DNA of 15,625 nt, taken from NCBI GenBank assembly GCA_944351345.1, contig CALVPO010000026.1, forward strand, positions 1 to 15,625, written 5' to 3'. Positions 7,503 to 15,012 of this stretch are shown piece by piece. A program made the translations under genes and the position numbers. Every line of letters begins with the position of its first letter. Position 1 is the stretch's first letter. The stretch comes from an uncultured Bacilli bacterium. Lineage in GTDB: Bacteria; Bacillota_I; Bacilli_A; RF39; UBA660. The notes under the pieces are model-generated. The model was not told the DNA's origin and did no database searches. It saw nothing but the letters and a program-made list of their open reading frames with translations.

Positions 7503-9416
7503 ATGGTGAAAAAAACGAATCAATATGATGAAAATTCAATAAAAATATTAGAAGGATTAGAAGCTGTTAGAAAAAGACCAGGTATGTATATTGGATCTAC
7601 TGACAAGAGAGGACTACATCATTTAGTATGGGAAATTGTTGATAATGGCGTAGATGAGGCTCTAAATGGATATGGCAATCATCTAAAGATTGTAATGCAT
7701 AAAGATGGTTCTATTAGTGTAACAGATTGTGGTAGAGGAATACCTACTGGTATGCATTCTTCTGGTAAGAGCACCCCAGAGGTAATATATACAGTTCTAC
7801 ATGCTGGTGGCAAATTTTCTGAGGGTGGTTATAAAGTAAGTGGAGGACTACACGGTGTAGGTGCCTCTGTAGTTAATGCATTATCTAGTTGGATGGAAGT
7901 TATTACTAGATATAATGGTTATGAATATTTTATTAGTTTTAAAGATGGAGGACATGTAGATAAACCACTAAAAAAACTCGGACCAACTAATAAAACAGGA
8001 ACTACAGTAAGATTTATGCCAGATAGTGAAATTTTTTCTACTACCTCTTTTAATTTCTCTACAATATGTGAAAGAATGCAAGAGTGTGCTTTTTTAGTTA
8101 ATGGTCTTGCTATTGAAATTATTGATGAAATATCTGATAAAAGTGAAAAATATTTATATCATAATGGTCTTGAATCTTTTTGTGAATATTTAAATGAAGG
8201 AAAGACAGCTCTTCATAAAGTTTGTTGCTTTGACGCTAGTAGGGAAGGAGTTAATGTTTCAGTTGCATTTCAGTATACAGATAGTTATTCTGAAAATATC
8301 GTTTCTTTTGTTAATAACGTTAAAACCACTGATGGAGGTACACATGAAGTTGGATTTAAAACTGCCATTACAAAAGTTTTAAATGATTACGCTAAAGAAA
8401 ATAATTTTATTAAAGCACGTGAAAAATCTTTTGAAGGAAGTGATGTTAGAGAAGGATTAACTGCTATTATAAGTGTTCAGATACCTGAGGCTATATTACA
8501 ATTTGAAGGCCAAACTAAATCTAAATTAGGAACCCCAATTGCAAGAAGTATTGTTGAGAATATAACTAGTGAAAAATTAAAATTTTTTCTAGAAGAAAAT
8601 AAGAGTGTTGCTACCTTAATTGTTAATAAAGCCTTAAAAGGAAAAGAAGCTAGGGAAGCTGCTAGAAAAGCAAGAGAAGAAAGTAGAAAAGGTAAGGATA
8701 GCAAGAAACTAGAAAAAATTTTAAGTGGTAAATTAACACCAGCCCAAACTAAAGATAAGAGTATTAAAGAATTATTTATAGTAGAAGGTGATTCAGCAGG
8801 AGGTTCTGCTAAACAAGGAAGGAATCGTAAAACACAAGCTATTTTACCTCTAAGAGGTAAAGTTATTAATACAGAGAAAGCAAAACTAGAGGATATATTT
8901 AAGAATGAAGAAATTAATACTTTAATTCATACTATTGGTGCTGGCTATGGCAGTAATTTTAATGTTAAAGATATAAATTATAATAAAGTTATTATTATGA
9001 CAGATGCTGATGATGATGGGGCTCATATTCAATGCTTGTTACTAACTTTTTTCTACAGGTATATGAAACCACTAATTGAAGAAGGCCATCTTTATATTGC
9101 AATGCCACCTTTATATAGAATATTAATAGGAAATAAAGAAATTTATGCTTGGTCAAACGAAGAATTAAGAGAAATTACTAATGGTAAATCTAATTATAAA
9201 GTTTCTAGGTACAAAGGATTAGGTGAGATGAATGCTTCTCAACTATGGGAAACTACAATGGATCCAGATAGAAGAAGTTTAATAAAAGTTAGTATTGATG
9301 ATGTTGCCCTAGCCGAAAAAAGAGTATCTGTATTAATGGGAGATTCTGTAGAACCTAGAAAAAATTGGATAAATGAGAATGTTGTATTTTCTTTAGAAGA
9401 TGATTATAAAATTTAA
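7503..9416 (+). CDS. parE: DNA topoisomerase IV subunit B
   Basis: ParE is the ATPase subunit of topoisomerase IV, which unlinks daughter chromosomes together with ParC. The protein has the GHKL ATPase motifs 'EIVDNGVDEAL', 'DCGRGIPTG' and 'GGLHGVGASVVNALS', then the TOPRIM motifs 'EGDSAGGSAKQGR', 'PLRGKVINTEKAKL' and 'MTDADDDGAHI', and ends with 'RYKGLGEMNASQLWETTM'. ParE rather than GyrB is shown by 'IPEAILQFEGQTKSKLGT', 'YSENIVSFVNNV' and 'IFKNEEINT', which follow B. subtilis ParE. I favour the ATG at 7503 (637 residues, AGTGAGG upstream); a GTG at 7485 would add six residues but overlaps that Shine-Dalgarno. The gene has its own promoter and terminator, and no parC follows, unlike the usual parE-parC operon of Firmicutes. 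The partner must be elsewhere. Confidence 0.95.
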   Translation: MVKKTNQYDENSIKILEGLEAVRKRPGMYIGSTDKRGLHHLVWEIVDNGVDEALNGYGNHLKIVMHKDGSISVTDCGRGIPTGMHSSGKSTPEVIYTVLHAGGKFSEGGYKVSGGLHGVGASVVNALSSWMEVITRYNGYEYFISFKDGGHVDKPLKKLGPTNKTGTTVRFMPDSEIFSTTSFNFSTICERMQECAFLVNGLAIEIIDEISDKSEKYLYHNGLESFCEYLNEGKTALHKVCCFDASREGVNVSVAFQYTDSYSENIVSFVNNVKTTDGGTHEVGFKTAITKVLNDYAKENNFIKAREKSFEGSDVREGLTAIISVQIPEAILQFEGQTKSKLGTPIARSIVENITSEKLKFFLEENKSVATLIVNKALKGKEAREAARKAREESRKGKDSKKLEKILSGKLTPAQTKDKSIKELFIVEGDSAGGSAKQGRNRKTQAILPLRGKVINTEKAKLEDIFKNEEINTLIHTIGAGYGSNFNVKDINYNKVIIMTDADDDGAHIQCLLLTFFYRYMKPLIEEGHLYIAMPPLYRILIGNKEIYAWSNEELREITNGKSNYKVSRYKGLGEMNASQLWETTMDPDRRSLIKVSIDDVALAEKRVSVLMGDSVEPRKNWINENVVFSLEDDYKI

Positions 9417-9458
9417 AAGAAATAGAATTAATCTTTCATAGATTATTCTATTTCTTTT
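9415..9458 (+). terminator. Intrinsic terminator of parE
   Basis: Long near-perfect hairpin: the left arm 9415-9433 (AAAAGAAATAGAAT...) pairs with 9441-9458 (...ATTCTATTTCTTTT), with one bulged base and loop TTTCATA. It starts within the stop codon and ends in a T-rich arm. The A-rich left arm means it may also act on transcripts from the right. Confidence 0.8.
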
Positions 9459-9565
9459 AAATAAACAAATTATTTTTAATTAATATTTAACTAAGTTATA
9501 TTTTATTACTAAATATAGTACATATAGTGTCTAGTAAGTAAAAAAATAAAACATTCACTTAAAAT

Positions 9566-9598
9566 GTGACATAATTATTAGTAATTTATTTTTATACT
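9566..9598 (+). promoter_or_regulatory. Candidate spoIIG promoter with unusually long spacer
   Basis: GTGACA (9566-9571) resembles a -35 and TATACT (9593-9598) a -10, separated by 21 bases. The B. subtilis spoIIG promoter is a sigma-A promoter with a 22-base spacer that needs Spo0A, so the long gap fits. No clean Spo0A box (TGTCGAA) is visible between 9459 and 9613; the nearest is TGTCTAG at 9528-9534 (5 of 7). The region is very AT-rich, so the call is tentative. Confidence 0.4.
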
Positions 9599-9613
9599 AT
9601 TATTGGTGATAAT

Positions 9614-10411
9614 ATGAGTATATATATTGATATGGTCTTACTCCTTAATTTTGGATTTGATCTTTTACTTCTTTTTAGCGTAGGAATTATTTTAAGAAGA
9701 CAAAGCAGCCTTATACGGTTAGTAATAGGTGCTCTTATAGGAAGTATTACTATATTTTCTATGTTTATTAGTATGAGTAGTTTTCTTCTATTTATTTTAA
9801 AAATTTTCATTTCTTTAGTTATGGTTATTTTTACTTTTGGTTATAGAGATATTAGATATACATTAAAGAATATGTTTTATTTATATACTTCTTCTATTAT
9901 TTTAGGCGGTTTTTTATATTTTCTTAATCTACAGTTTTCTTATAAAAATGCTGGATTAGTATTTTATTTTGATGGTTTATCTGTTAATTTTATAGTTATG
10001 ATTATTATGAGTCCTATTATTATTTTTGCTTATATTAAACAAGGATTAGAACTTAAGAATAATTACTCTAATTATTATTCTATCGATATATATCTGAAAA
10101 GTGGCAAAGTAATAGAAGCTACAGCTTTTTTGGATACCGGTAATAAGCTTATTGATCCCTATAAGAGGAGACCTATAATTTTATTAAATAAGAAATTGTT
10201 ATCACCATCTTATCTAGATGATAATATTTTATTAGTACCTTACGATAGCTTAAATAACCATGGCTTACTTAAGTGCATAATTCCTGATAAAGTATTTATT
10301 CAGGGAATAGGTTTCCGAACTGATTTTTTGGTTGGAATATCTAATGATGTAATAAAGATGGATGGTATTGATTGTATTCTACATGGTAAGTTGATAGAAA
10401 GGAATAGCTAA
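9614..10411 (+). CDS. spoIIGA: Sigma-E processing peptidase SpoIIGA
   Basis: SpoIIGA is the membrane aspartic protease of the mother-cell side of the sporulation septum that removes the propeptide of sigma-E. The N-terminal half has five or so hydrophobic segments (start 'MSIYIDMVLLLNFGFDLLLL', matching the family's opening). The C-terminal half is the protease-like domain with 'FLDTGNKLIDP', where Asp174 of D-T-G-N corresponds to the catalytic Asp of the family's D-S/T-G-N motif, followed by the family's 'VPYDSL...' region and a final 'DGIDCILHG'. At 265 residues it is shorter than B. subtilis SpoIIGA (about 309), mainly in loops. GGTGAT before ATG 9614 is the ribosome site. The stop overlaps the sigE start by one base (TAATG), so protease and substrate are made together. 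Confidence 0.93.
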   Translation: MSIYIDMVLLLNFGFDLLLLFSVGIILRRQSSLIRLVIGALIGSITIFSMFISMSSFLLFILKIFISLVMVIFTFGYRDIRYTLKNMFYLYTSSIILGGFLYFLNLQFSYKNAGLVFYFDGLSVNFIVMIIMSPIIIFAYIKQGLELKNNYSNYYSIDIYLKSGKVIEATAFLDTGNKLIDPYKRRPIILLNKKLLSPSYLDDNILLVPYDSLNNHGLLKCIIPDKVFIQGIGFRTDFLVGISNDVIKMDGIDCILHGKLIERNS

Positions 10412-11100
10412 TGAAAAGAATAATTAAATTAATTTTAAGTATTTTAAGAAAACATAATTATATATTTTATTTAGGAAGTACGGATATTTTACCCCCTCCT
10501 CTTGATAAGGCAGAGGAACTAGAATATGTTAAGAAGGCTCAGAATGGTGATATGGATGCTCGCAATAAATTAATTGAGCATAATTTACGATTGGTGGTAT
10601 TTCTAGCTAAGAAGTATGAGAATACAAAGATAGATTTGGAAGATTTAGTATCTATTGGTACAATTGGTTTAATAAAAGGAGTTAATACATATAAGCTAGG
10701 TAAGAATATTAAACTTGCAACCTATGCTTCGCGTTGTATTGATAATGAAATTCTTATGTATCTTAGAAAGACTAAGAAAAAAAGAAGTGAGATTAGTTTT
10801 GAGGATAGTCTTAGCTTTGATGCTGATGGCAATGAACTCCATTTAGAAGATGTATTAGGTACTGACTTTGATATTGTTACTAAAGGGCTTGAGGAGAAAT
10901 TTGATAGGTCTATTTTATATCAAGAGGTTGCTAAGTTAAAAGGGAGAGACAAAGATATTATTGAGTATAGGTATGGCTTAAATGGAAAAAAAGAGATGAC
11001 CCAAAAGGAAGTTGCTAGTCTTATGGGTATCTCTCAATCTTATATATCTCGGATTGAAAAAAAAGTAATAAAAAAATTAAGTAATATTATTAAAATTTAA
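10411..11100 (+). CDS. sigE: RNA polymerase sporulation sigma factor sigma-E (pro-form)
   Basis: Sigma-E directs early mother-cell gene expression in sporulation. The 229-residue protein begins with a basic, hydrophobic propeptide (MKRIIKLILSILRKHNYI), then 'FYLGSTDILPPPL', equivalent to the 'YYIGGSEALPPPL' start of mature B. subtilis sigma-E. Region 2 ('HNLRLVVFLAKKYENT', 'DLVSIGTIGLIKGVNTY', 'LATYASRCIDNEILMYLR') and region 4 with the helix-turn-helix ('TQKEVASLMGISQSYISRIEKKVIKKL') are intact. The propeptide is about ten residues shorter than in B. subtilis. Sigma-K is similar in sequence, but the overlap with spoIIGA and the IGGSEALPPP-like start decide for sigma-E. AAAGGA at 10398-10403, inside spoIIGA, is the ribosome site. 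No sigG follows, unlike B. subtilis. Confidence 0.94.
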   Translation: MKRIIKLILSILRKHNYIFYLGSTDILPPPLDKAEELEYVKKAQNGDMDARNKLIEHNLRLVVFLAKKYENTKIDLEDLVSIGTIGLIKGVNTYKLGKNIKLATYASRCIDNEILMYLRKTKKKRSEISFEDSLSFDADGNELHLEDVLGTDFDIVTKGLEEKFDRSILYQEVAKLKGRDKDIIEYRYGLNGKKEMTQKEVASLMGISQSYISRIEKKVIKKLSNIIKI

Positions 11101-11110
11101 TTTATTTAAT

Positions 11111-11191
11111 CATTTCTATTTATAATTACTCTTAAGAGGAATCATTCTAAAGGCATATTTTTAAGAATATAAATATGCTAAAATAGAAATG
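11111..11191 (+). repeat. Nested inverted repeats upstream of the XRE gene (operator or structured leader)
   Basis: Three inverted repeats are nested. The outer arms are perfect over 11 bp: CATTTCTATTT (11111-11121) and AAATAGAAATG (11181-11191). Inside lie a 10-bp palindrome CTCTTAAGAG (11129-11138) and a perfect 8-bp pair GCATATTT (11153-11160) / AAATATGC (11171-11178). As RNA this could form a closed multi-branch structure whose outer stem ends right at the Shine-Dalgarno (GGGAGG, 11191-11196). As DNA, an extended -10 (TGCTAAAAT, 11176-11184) overlaps the right arms, so the repeats may be operators for autoregulation. The sequence alone does not decide. Confidence 0.6.
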
Positions 11192-11201
11192 GGAGGTTTT
11201 A

Positions 11202-11456
11202 ATGAGTGACGTAAGAGGAATTATTGAACAGAAAAATTATGGAAAAGTAGAAATTAAGTTAAGTTCCATAATGGACAAAAATAATATTTCTATATATAAG
11301 ATGACTCAACTTACAGGATTAAAATATAGCACTATTAAGTCTTACTACACTAACAGCCCTATTTCTAGAGTAGATTTAGACGTAATATCAAAGTTGTGCT
11401 ATGTATTAAACTGTAAGATTGAGGATATATTAGAGTATTGTTGTCCTGATAGTTAG
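11202..11456 (+). CDS. XRE/Cro-CI-type helix-turn-helix regulator (84 aa)
   Basis: This small DNA-binding protein has a helix-turn-helix core at about residues 22-60 ('SSIMDKNNISIYKMTQLTGL...STIKSYYT'), followed by 'RVDLDVISKLCYVLNCKIEDILEY', the typical end of compact Cro/CI-like (HTH_26 type) regulators. The first 20 residues are an extra stretch. GGGAGG sits 5 bases before the ATG. It lies alone between sigE and lon with its own leader of inverted repeats and its own terminator, so it is probably a separately controlled, possibly self-regulating gene. Its targets cannot be told from the sequence. Position after sigE suggests, but does not show, a link to sporulation. Confidence 0.85.
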   Translation: MSDVRGIIEQKNYGKVEIKLSSIMDKNNISIYKMTQLTGLKYSTIKSYYTNSPISRVDLDVISKLCYVLNCKIEDILEYCCPDS

Positions 11457-11464
11457 TTCAATAT

Positions 11465-11488
11465 AAATACCCGTTTGGGTATTTTTTT
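11465..11488 (+). terminator. Strong intrinsic terminator of the XRE gene
   Basis: AAATACCC (11465-11472), loop GTTT, GGGTATTT (11477-11484) and T tail to 11488: a compact GC-cored hairpin. Confidence 0.9.
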
Positions 11489-11759
11489 CCTCTTACATGT
11501 ATATTGTATCACAAAAATAGATAAAATTATGTAACCGATTCTACTACATTTTATCTTTTTTTCTTTTATATGTAATTAATTTGTAAAAATTAGTTTAACA
11601 TAAACAATATTATATAAAAAAATTAACATCTTTTAAATAATTTTATTAATTATAATATTTAAAAAAATCTTTAAAAGTATTAAAAATAAAGAAATATAAC
11701 TTGCTATATTTTATATTTATGATACAATAAATATCCAATGAGAAAGAAGGGATCAAATA
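11489..11759. other. AT-rich intergenic region before lon
   Basis: About 270 bases with no open frame, RNA gene or repeat array that I can support. It holds the lon promoter near its right end (11701-11728) and, on the minus strand, a possible extended -10 (TGATACAAT, 11503-11511) facing left towards the XRE gene. No CIRCE element (TTAGCACTC type) and no CtsR box (GGTCAAA repeat) is visible, so heat-shock control by HrcA or CtsR is not supported. Confidence 0.7.
11701..11728 (+). promoter_or_regulatory. Sigma-A promoter of lon
   Basis: TTGCTA (11701-11706), a 16-base spacer and TACAAT (11723-11728) with TGA immediately before (extended -10). The predicted leader to the ATG at 11760 is about 25 bases and includes AGAAGG. 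Confidence 0.75.
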
Positions 11760-14066
11760 ATGGTTGAAACTAATTTGCCAGTACTTTTACTTAAGAATAT
11801 TATTTTGTTTCCGTATAGTGAAATTAGAGTAGAGTTTAATAGATCTCGTGATAAATTAGTTTTAGCTAATGCTATAAAGTATAATGATAGTCATATTTTA
11901 CTTGTTAATTTATATGATCCTTTGGAGGAGAATCCTAGTATTAAAGATTTACCTTCTATTGGAGTTATGGGACGAATTAAGTCTAAAATTGAACTTGCTA
12001 ATGGTGCTGTTAGGGTTGTTATTGCAGGTTTGTCTAGGGTTGAGGTGCTTAATTATTTAGAAAGCGATTATGGATATTATGACTCGTTTGTTATACCTGT
12101 TAAAGATTTTTACGATAATAATATCGAAAGTGAGGCATTAAGAAGAATTTTATTTAAAAATCTTAATGACTATATAGATTCATCTTCTTTAATGTCTAAT
12201 AGTGTTTTAGGCAAAATTAGTGGCTCTTCTAATATATCTAAACTTACCGATATAGTAGTATCAGAGATTCCTATTAATTATGATAATAAGTTAAAGTATT
12301 TGAATGAAATTAACCCAATTACTAGAATTAAATTACTTATAGAAGAATTAAAAAAAGAAATAGAAACCGTTAATTTAGAAAACGAGATAGAGCTTAGTTT
12401 AAAAGAAAAAATTGATTCTTCACAACGAGAGTATTTACTTAGAGAAAAAATTAGGATTATGAAAGAGGAATTAGGAGAGTCTACTATAAAGGAAAGTGAA
12501 ATTGATAACTTATATAAAATGATAGAAAAAAAGAATCTTCCAGATAACATTAAAAATAGATTATCTGATGAGGTTAGAAGATATAGTTTAGCATCTCAAA
12601 CTTCTCAAGAAGTATCTATTATTAGATCTTATATAGATTGGCTTCTATCTTTGCCATGGCTTGAGAAACAACGTGATAATTATAAAATTAAAGATGTTAT
12701 GGAAATACTTAATGAGACACATTATGGTTTAGATGATGTTAAAGCTAGAATTAGAGAATATGTTGCTGTTATTGGACATACTAATAATATTAATAGTCCT
12801 ATTATATGCCTTATTGGTCCACCTGGTGTAGGTAAGACTACTTTAGCAAGATCTATTGCTAAATCATTATCACGTAAGTTTGTTAAAATAAGTGTTGGTG
12901 GTATTTCTGATGAGGCTGAGATTATAGGACATAGAAGAACTTATTTAGGTGCTAGTCCTGGTAAGATAATTCAAGGTATGAAAAAAGCAGGTGTTAACAA
13001 TCCCGTATTTTTAATAGATGAGATTGATAAACTTACTAAAGATTATCATGGAGATCCAGCATCTGCCCTTTTAGAGGCCTTAGATAAAGAACAGAATAGT
13101 CATTTTTGTGATAATTACATTGAAGAAGAATTTGATTTATCTAATGTTTTATTTATATTAACAGCAAACGATGTATCTTTAATCCCTAGTGCATTAAAAG
13201 ATAGATTAGAAATTATTGAACTTTCCAGTTATACCAATTATGATAAGTTAGAAATATGCAAAAAATATTTAATTCCTAAGTTGTTTAAGGAGTATAAAAT
13301 AAGAGATTATAATATTAGTATTAGTGATGGTGCTATTAATAAAATAATTACTGATTATACAAAAGAAGCTGGTGCACGTGAATTGTCTAGAAAAATCGAA
13401 CAAATATGTAGAAAAGTAATTGTTGATAATATTTATAATACTATTATTAAAGTTAATAACTTACAAGATTTTTTAGGACCTATTAAGTATTACCATCAGA
13501 AAAACGATAGCTACAATAGTAGTGGAATTGTTAATGCTCTTGCTTATACTACTTATGGCGGTGAGATTCTAAAAATATCAGCTTCTATGTATCAAGGAAA
13601 TGGTAATATTAAGATAACTGGTTCAGTTGGTAAAGTTATGGAAGAGTCTGTTATGGTTGCATTTAGTTATATAAAAAGTAATGCTAAAAATTTTTCAATT
13701 GATTTTAATAAATTCATTAATAATGATTTTCATATTCATATAGAAGAAGGGGCCACACCTAAAGATGGACCTAGTGCTGGTATTAGTATTACTACTACTA
13801 TAATTAGTTTACTAAAAGGTAAAGTTATTACTAATGATGTTAGTATGACAGGAGAGATGACTTTAAGAGGAAAGATACTACCTATTGGAGGACTTAAAGA
13901 AAAATTAATAGCAGCTTCTGTTAATAATATAAAAAAAGTTTTTATTCCAGTAGAGAATAAAGTCGATTTAGATAGTATACCACTTATATTGAAGAAAAAG
14001 TTAGAAATTATTTTAGTAAGAGATTATTTAGATATTTATTATTATTTATTTAATAGTAATGATTAA
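11760..14066 (+). CDS. lon: ATP-dependent protease LonA
   Basis: Lon is a cytosolic hexameric AAA+ serine protease that degrades damaged and selected regulatory proteins. The 768-residue chain (B. subtilis LonA is about 774) has the substrate-binding N domain ('LPVLLLKNIILFPYSEI', residues ~5-200), a coiled-coil section (~200-260, with the family's 'QREYLLREKIRIMKEELG'), the AAA+ module with Walker A GPPGVGKT (353-360) and Walker B 'FLIDEIDKL', and the protease domain. The catalytic dyad is Ser672 in 'KDGPSAGI' and Lys715 in 'GGLKEK', 43 residues apart as in E. coli. There is no membrane segment, which excludes the archaeal-type LonB. AGAAGG precedes the start ATG. All key residues are present. 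Confidence 0.96.
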   Translation: MVETNLPVLLLKNIILFPYSEIRVEFNRSRDKLVLANAIKYNDSHILLVNLYDPLEENPSIKDLPSIGVMGRIKSKIELANGAVRVVIAGLSRVEVLNYLESDYGYYDSFVIPVKDFYDNNIESEALRRILFKNLNDYIDSSSLMSNSVLGKISGSSNISKLTDIVVSEIPINYDNKLKYLNEINPITRIKLLIEELKKEIETVNLENEIELSLKEKIDSSQREYLLREKIRIMKEELGESTIKESEIDNLYKMIEKKNLPDNIKNRLSDEVRRYSLASQTSQEVSIIRSYIDWLLSLPWLEKQRDNYKIKDVMEILNETHYGLDDVKARIREYVAVIGHTNNINSPIICLIGPPGVGKTTLARSIAKSLSRKFVKISVGGISDEAEIIGHRRTYLGASPGKIIQGMKKAGVNNPVFLIDEIDKLTKDYHGDPASALLEALDKEQNSHFCDNYIEEEFDLSNVLFILTANDVSLIPSALKDRLEIIELSSYTNYDKLEICKKYLIPKLFKEYKIRDYNISISDGAINKIITDYTKEAGARELSRKIEQICRKVIVDNIYNTIIKVNNLQDFLGPIKYYHQKNDSYNSSGIVNALAYTTYGGEILKISASMYQGNGNIKITGSVGKVMEESVMVAFSYIKSNAKNFSIDFNKFINNDFHIHIEEGATPKDGPSAGISITTTIISLLKGKVITNDVSMTGEMTLRGKILPIGGLKEKLIAASVNNIKKVFIPVENKVDLDSIPLILKKKLEIILVRDYLDIYYYLFNSND

Positions 14067-14086
14067 GTAGTCTTTTTTATTTTTGT

Positions 14087-14096
14087 GTGCTATAAT
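14087..14096 (+). promoter_or_regulatory. Extended -10 promoter for the downstream small gene and rnhB
   Basis: TGTGCTATAAT ends at 14096: a perfect TATAAT (14091-14096) with TGC before it. The -35 is poor (TAGTCT, 14068-14073, 17-base spacer), as is common for extended -10 promoters. It lies 32 bases before the 14128 start, just after lon. Confidence 0.6.
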
Positions 14097-14127
14097 TAAA
14101 ACAACTGATATATTGATAGGAGGAATT

Positions 14128-14370
14128 ATGAATTTTCAGAAAAATGAGGATTTAACCTGTGTATTTGATAAAAGATGGCGAGCTAATCATGGAAATAATG
14201 AGAAAGTGCAAGAGGCAAAGGCTAATTTTAATTTTAAAATGTTTGGTATTAAGGATAAGAATATAATAAAAAAAGAGATAAGAGAGGCTAATTCTGTCAG
14301 AGGACAAGTTAATAATCTTAATCAAAAAATAGATGCTATGAAGAGATTTAATAGAAATAATTTTAGGTGA
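14128..14370 (+). CDS. Small basic coiled-coil protein, unknown function (80 aa)
   Basis: I do not recognise a family. The ATG at 14128 is chosen because AGGAGG (14119-14124) lies just before it; an in-frame ATG at 14083 would overlap the promoter -10 and is rejected. The 80-residue product is strongly charged and basic, with no membrane segment. The second half (about residues 40-75, 'IKKEIREANSVRGQVNNLNQ') is a likely helical or coiled-coil section. It carries a single Cys and no metal-binding pattern. It ends 4 bases before rnhB, whose ribosome site overlaps its stop, so the two genes are almost certainly co-transcribed and translation is coupled. Confidence 0.7.
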   Translation: MNFQKNEDLTCVFDKRWRANHGNNEKVQEAKANFNFKMFGIKDKNIIKKEIREANSVRGQVNNLNQKIDAMKRFNRNNFR

Positions 14371-14374
14371 TGGT

Positions 14375-14998
14375 ATGGAAGATTTGTATAAGTATGAAAG
14401 GGAACTTAATAGAAAAGGTATAGAAATAATTGGAGGTGTAGATGAGGTAGGCCGTGGTCCTTTAATAGGTAGTGTTGTTACTGCTTGTGTTGTTTTGCCT
14501 AAAAACTTTAGATTAGAAGGACTTACTGATTCTAAAAAACTTAGTGAAAAAAAGAGAAATAAATTTTATGATGTAATAATGAATTCTGCTTTAGCAGTTG
14601 GAATAGGAGAATGTAGTGAAAGTGAGATTGATAAGTACAACATATATGAGGCTACTAAAATTGCTATGAAAAGAGCAATCAATAATGCTAGTAAAAAGAT
14701 AAAAATAGAACATGTATTAATTGATGCTATGCCATTAGATTTCGATATTCCTACCACTTCTATAATAAAGGGAGATGCTAAGAGTATATCTATTGCAGCA
14801 GCATCTGTAATTGCTAAAGTTACTCGTGACAGAATGATGTATGAATTGGATAAAAAATATCCTATGTATGATTTAGCAAATAATAAAGGGTACCCTACTA
14901 AAAAGCATATAGAGGCTATAGAAAAGTATGGTATTACTAAATACCATAGACTTAGTTATAAGCCAGTTATGTTATATAAAGATAAAATTTGTAAGTAA
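14375..14998 (+). CDS. rnhB: Ribonuclease HII
   Basis: RNase HII cuts RNA in RNA-DNA hybrids and starts removal of single ribonucleotides left in DNA. The 207-residue protein shows the family opening 'GGVDEVGRGPLIGSVVTACV' with catalytic Asp23-Glu24 and the GRG motif, the conserved 'LTDSKKLSEKKR', Asp117 in 'VLIDAMPL' and Asp152 in 'SVIAKVTRDRMM'; these four acidic residues form the metal site. 'NKGYPTKKHIEAIEKYGIT.YHR' is the usual C-terminal signature. The length is typical for the short bacterial form without an extra N-terminal domain. It sits in a small operon with the 80-residue gene upstream and the integrase-domain gene 14 bases downstream. Confidence 0.95.
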   Translation: MEDLYKYERELNRKGIEIIGGVDEVGRGPLIGSVVTACVVLPKNFRLEGLTDSKKLSEKKRNKFYDVIMNSALAVGIGECSESEIDKYNIYEATKIAMKRAINNASKKIKIEHVLIDAMPLDFDIPTTSIIKGDAKSISIAAASVIAKVTRDRMMYELDKKYPMYDLANNKGYPTKKHIEAIEKYGITKYHRLSYKPVMLYKDKICK

Positions 14999-15012
14999 GA
15001 AAGAGATGTATT

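Noticed and set aside
7503..9416. Identification as GyrB
   Set aside because: Key blocks around the QFEGQTK motif and before the TOPRIM aspartates follow ParE, not GyrB.
11489..11759. HrcA (CIRCE) or CtsR control of lon
   Set aside because: Neither motif could be found in the upstream region.
14083..14127. Upstream ATG 14083 for the 80-residue gene
   Set aside because: It lies within the extended -10 promoter and lacks a ribosome site, while AGGAGG precedes ATG 14128.
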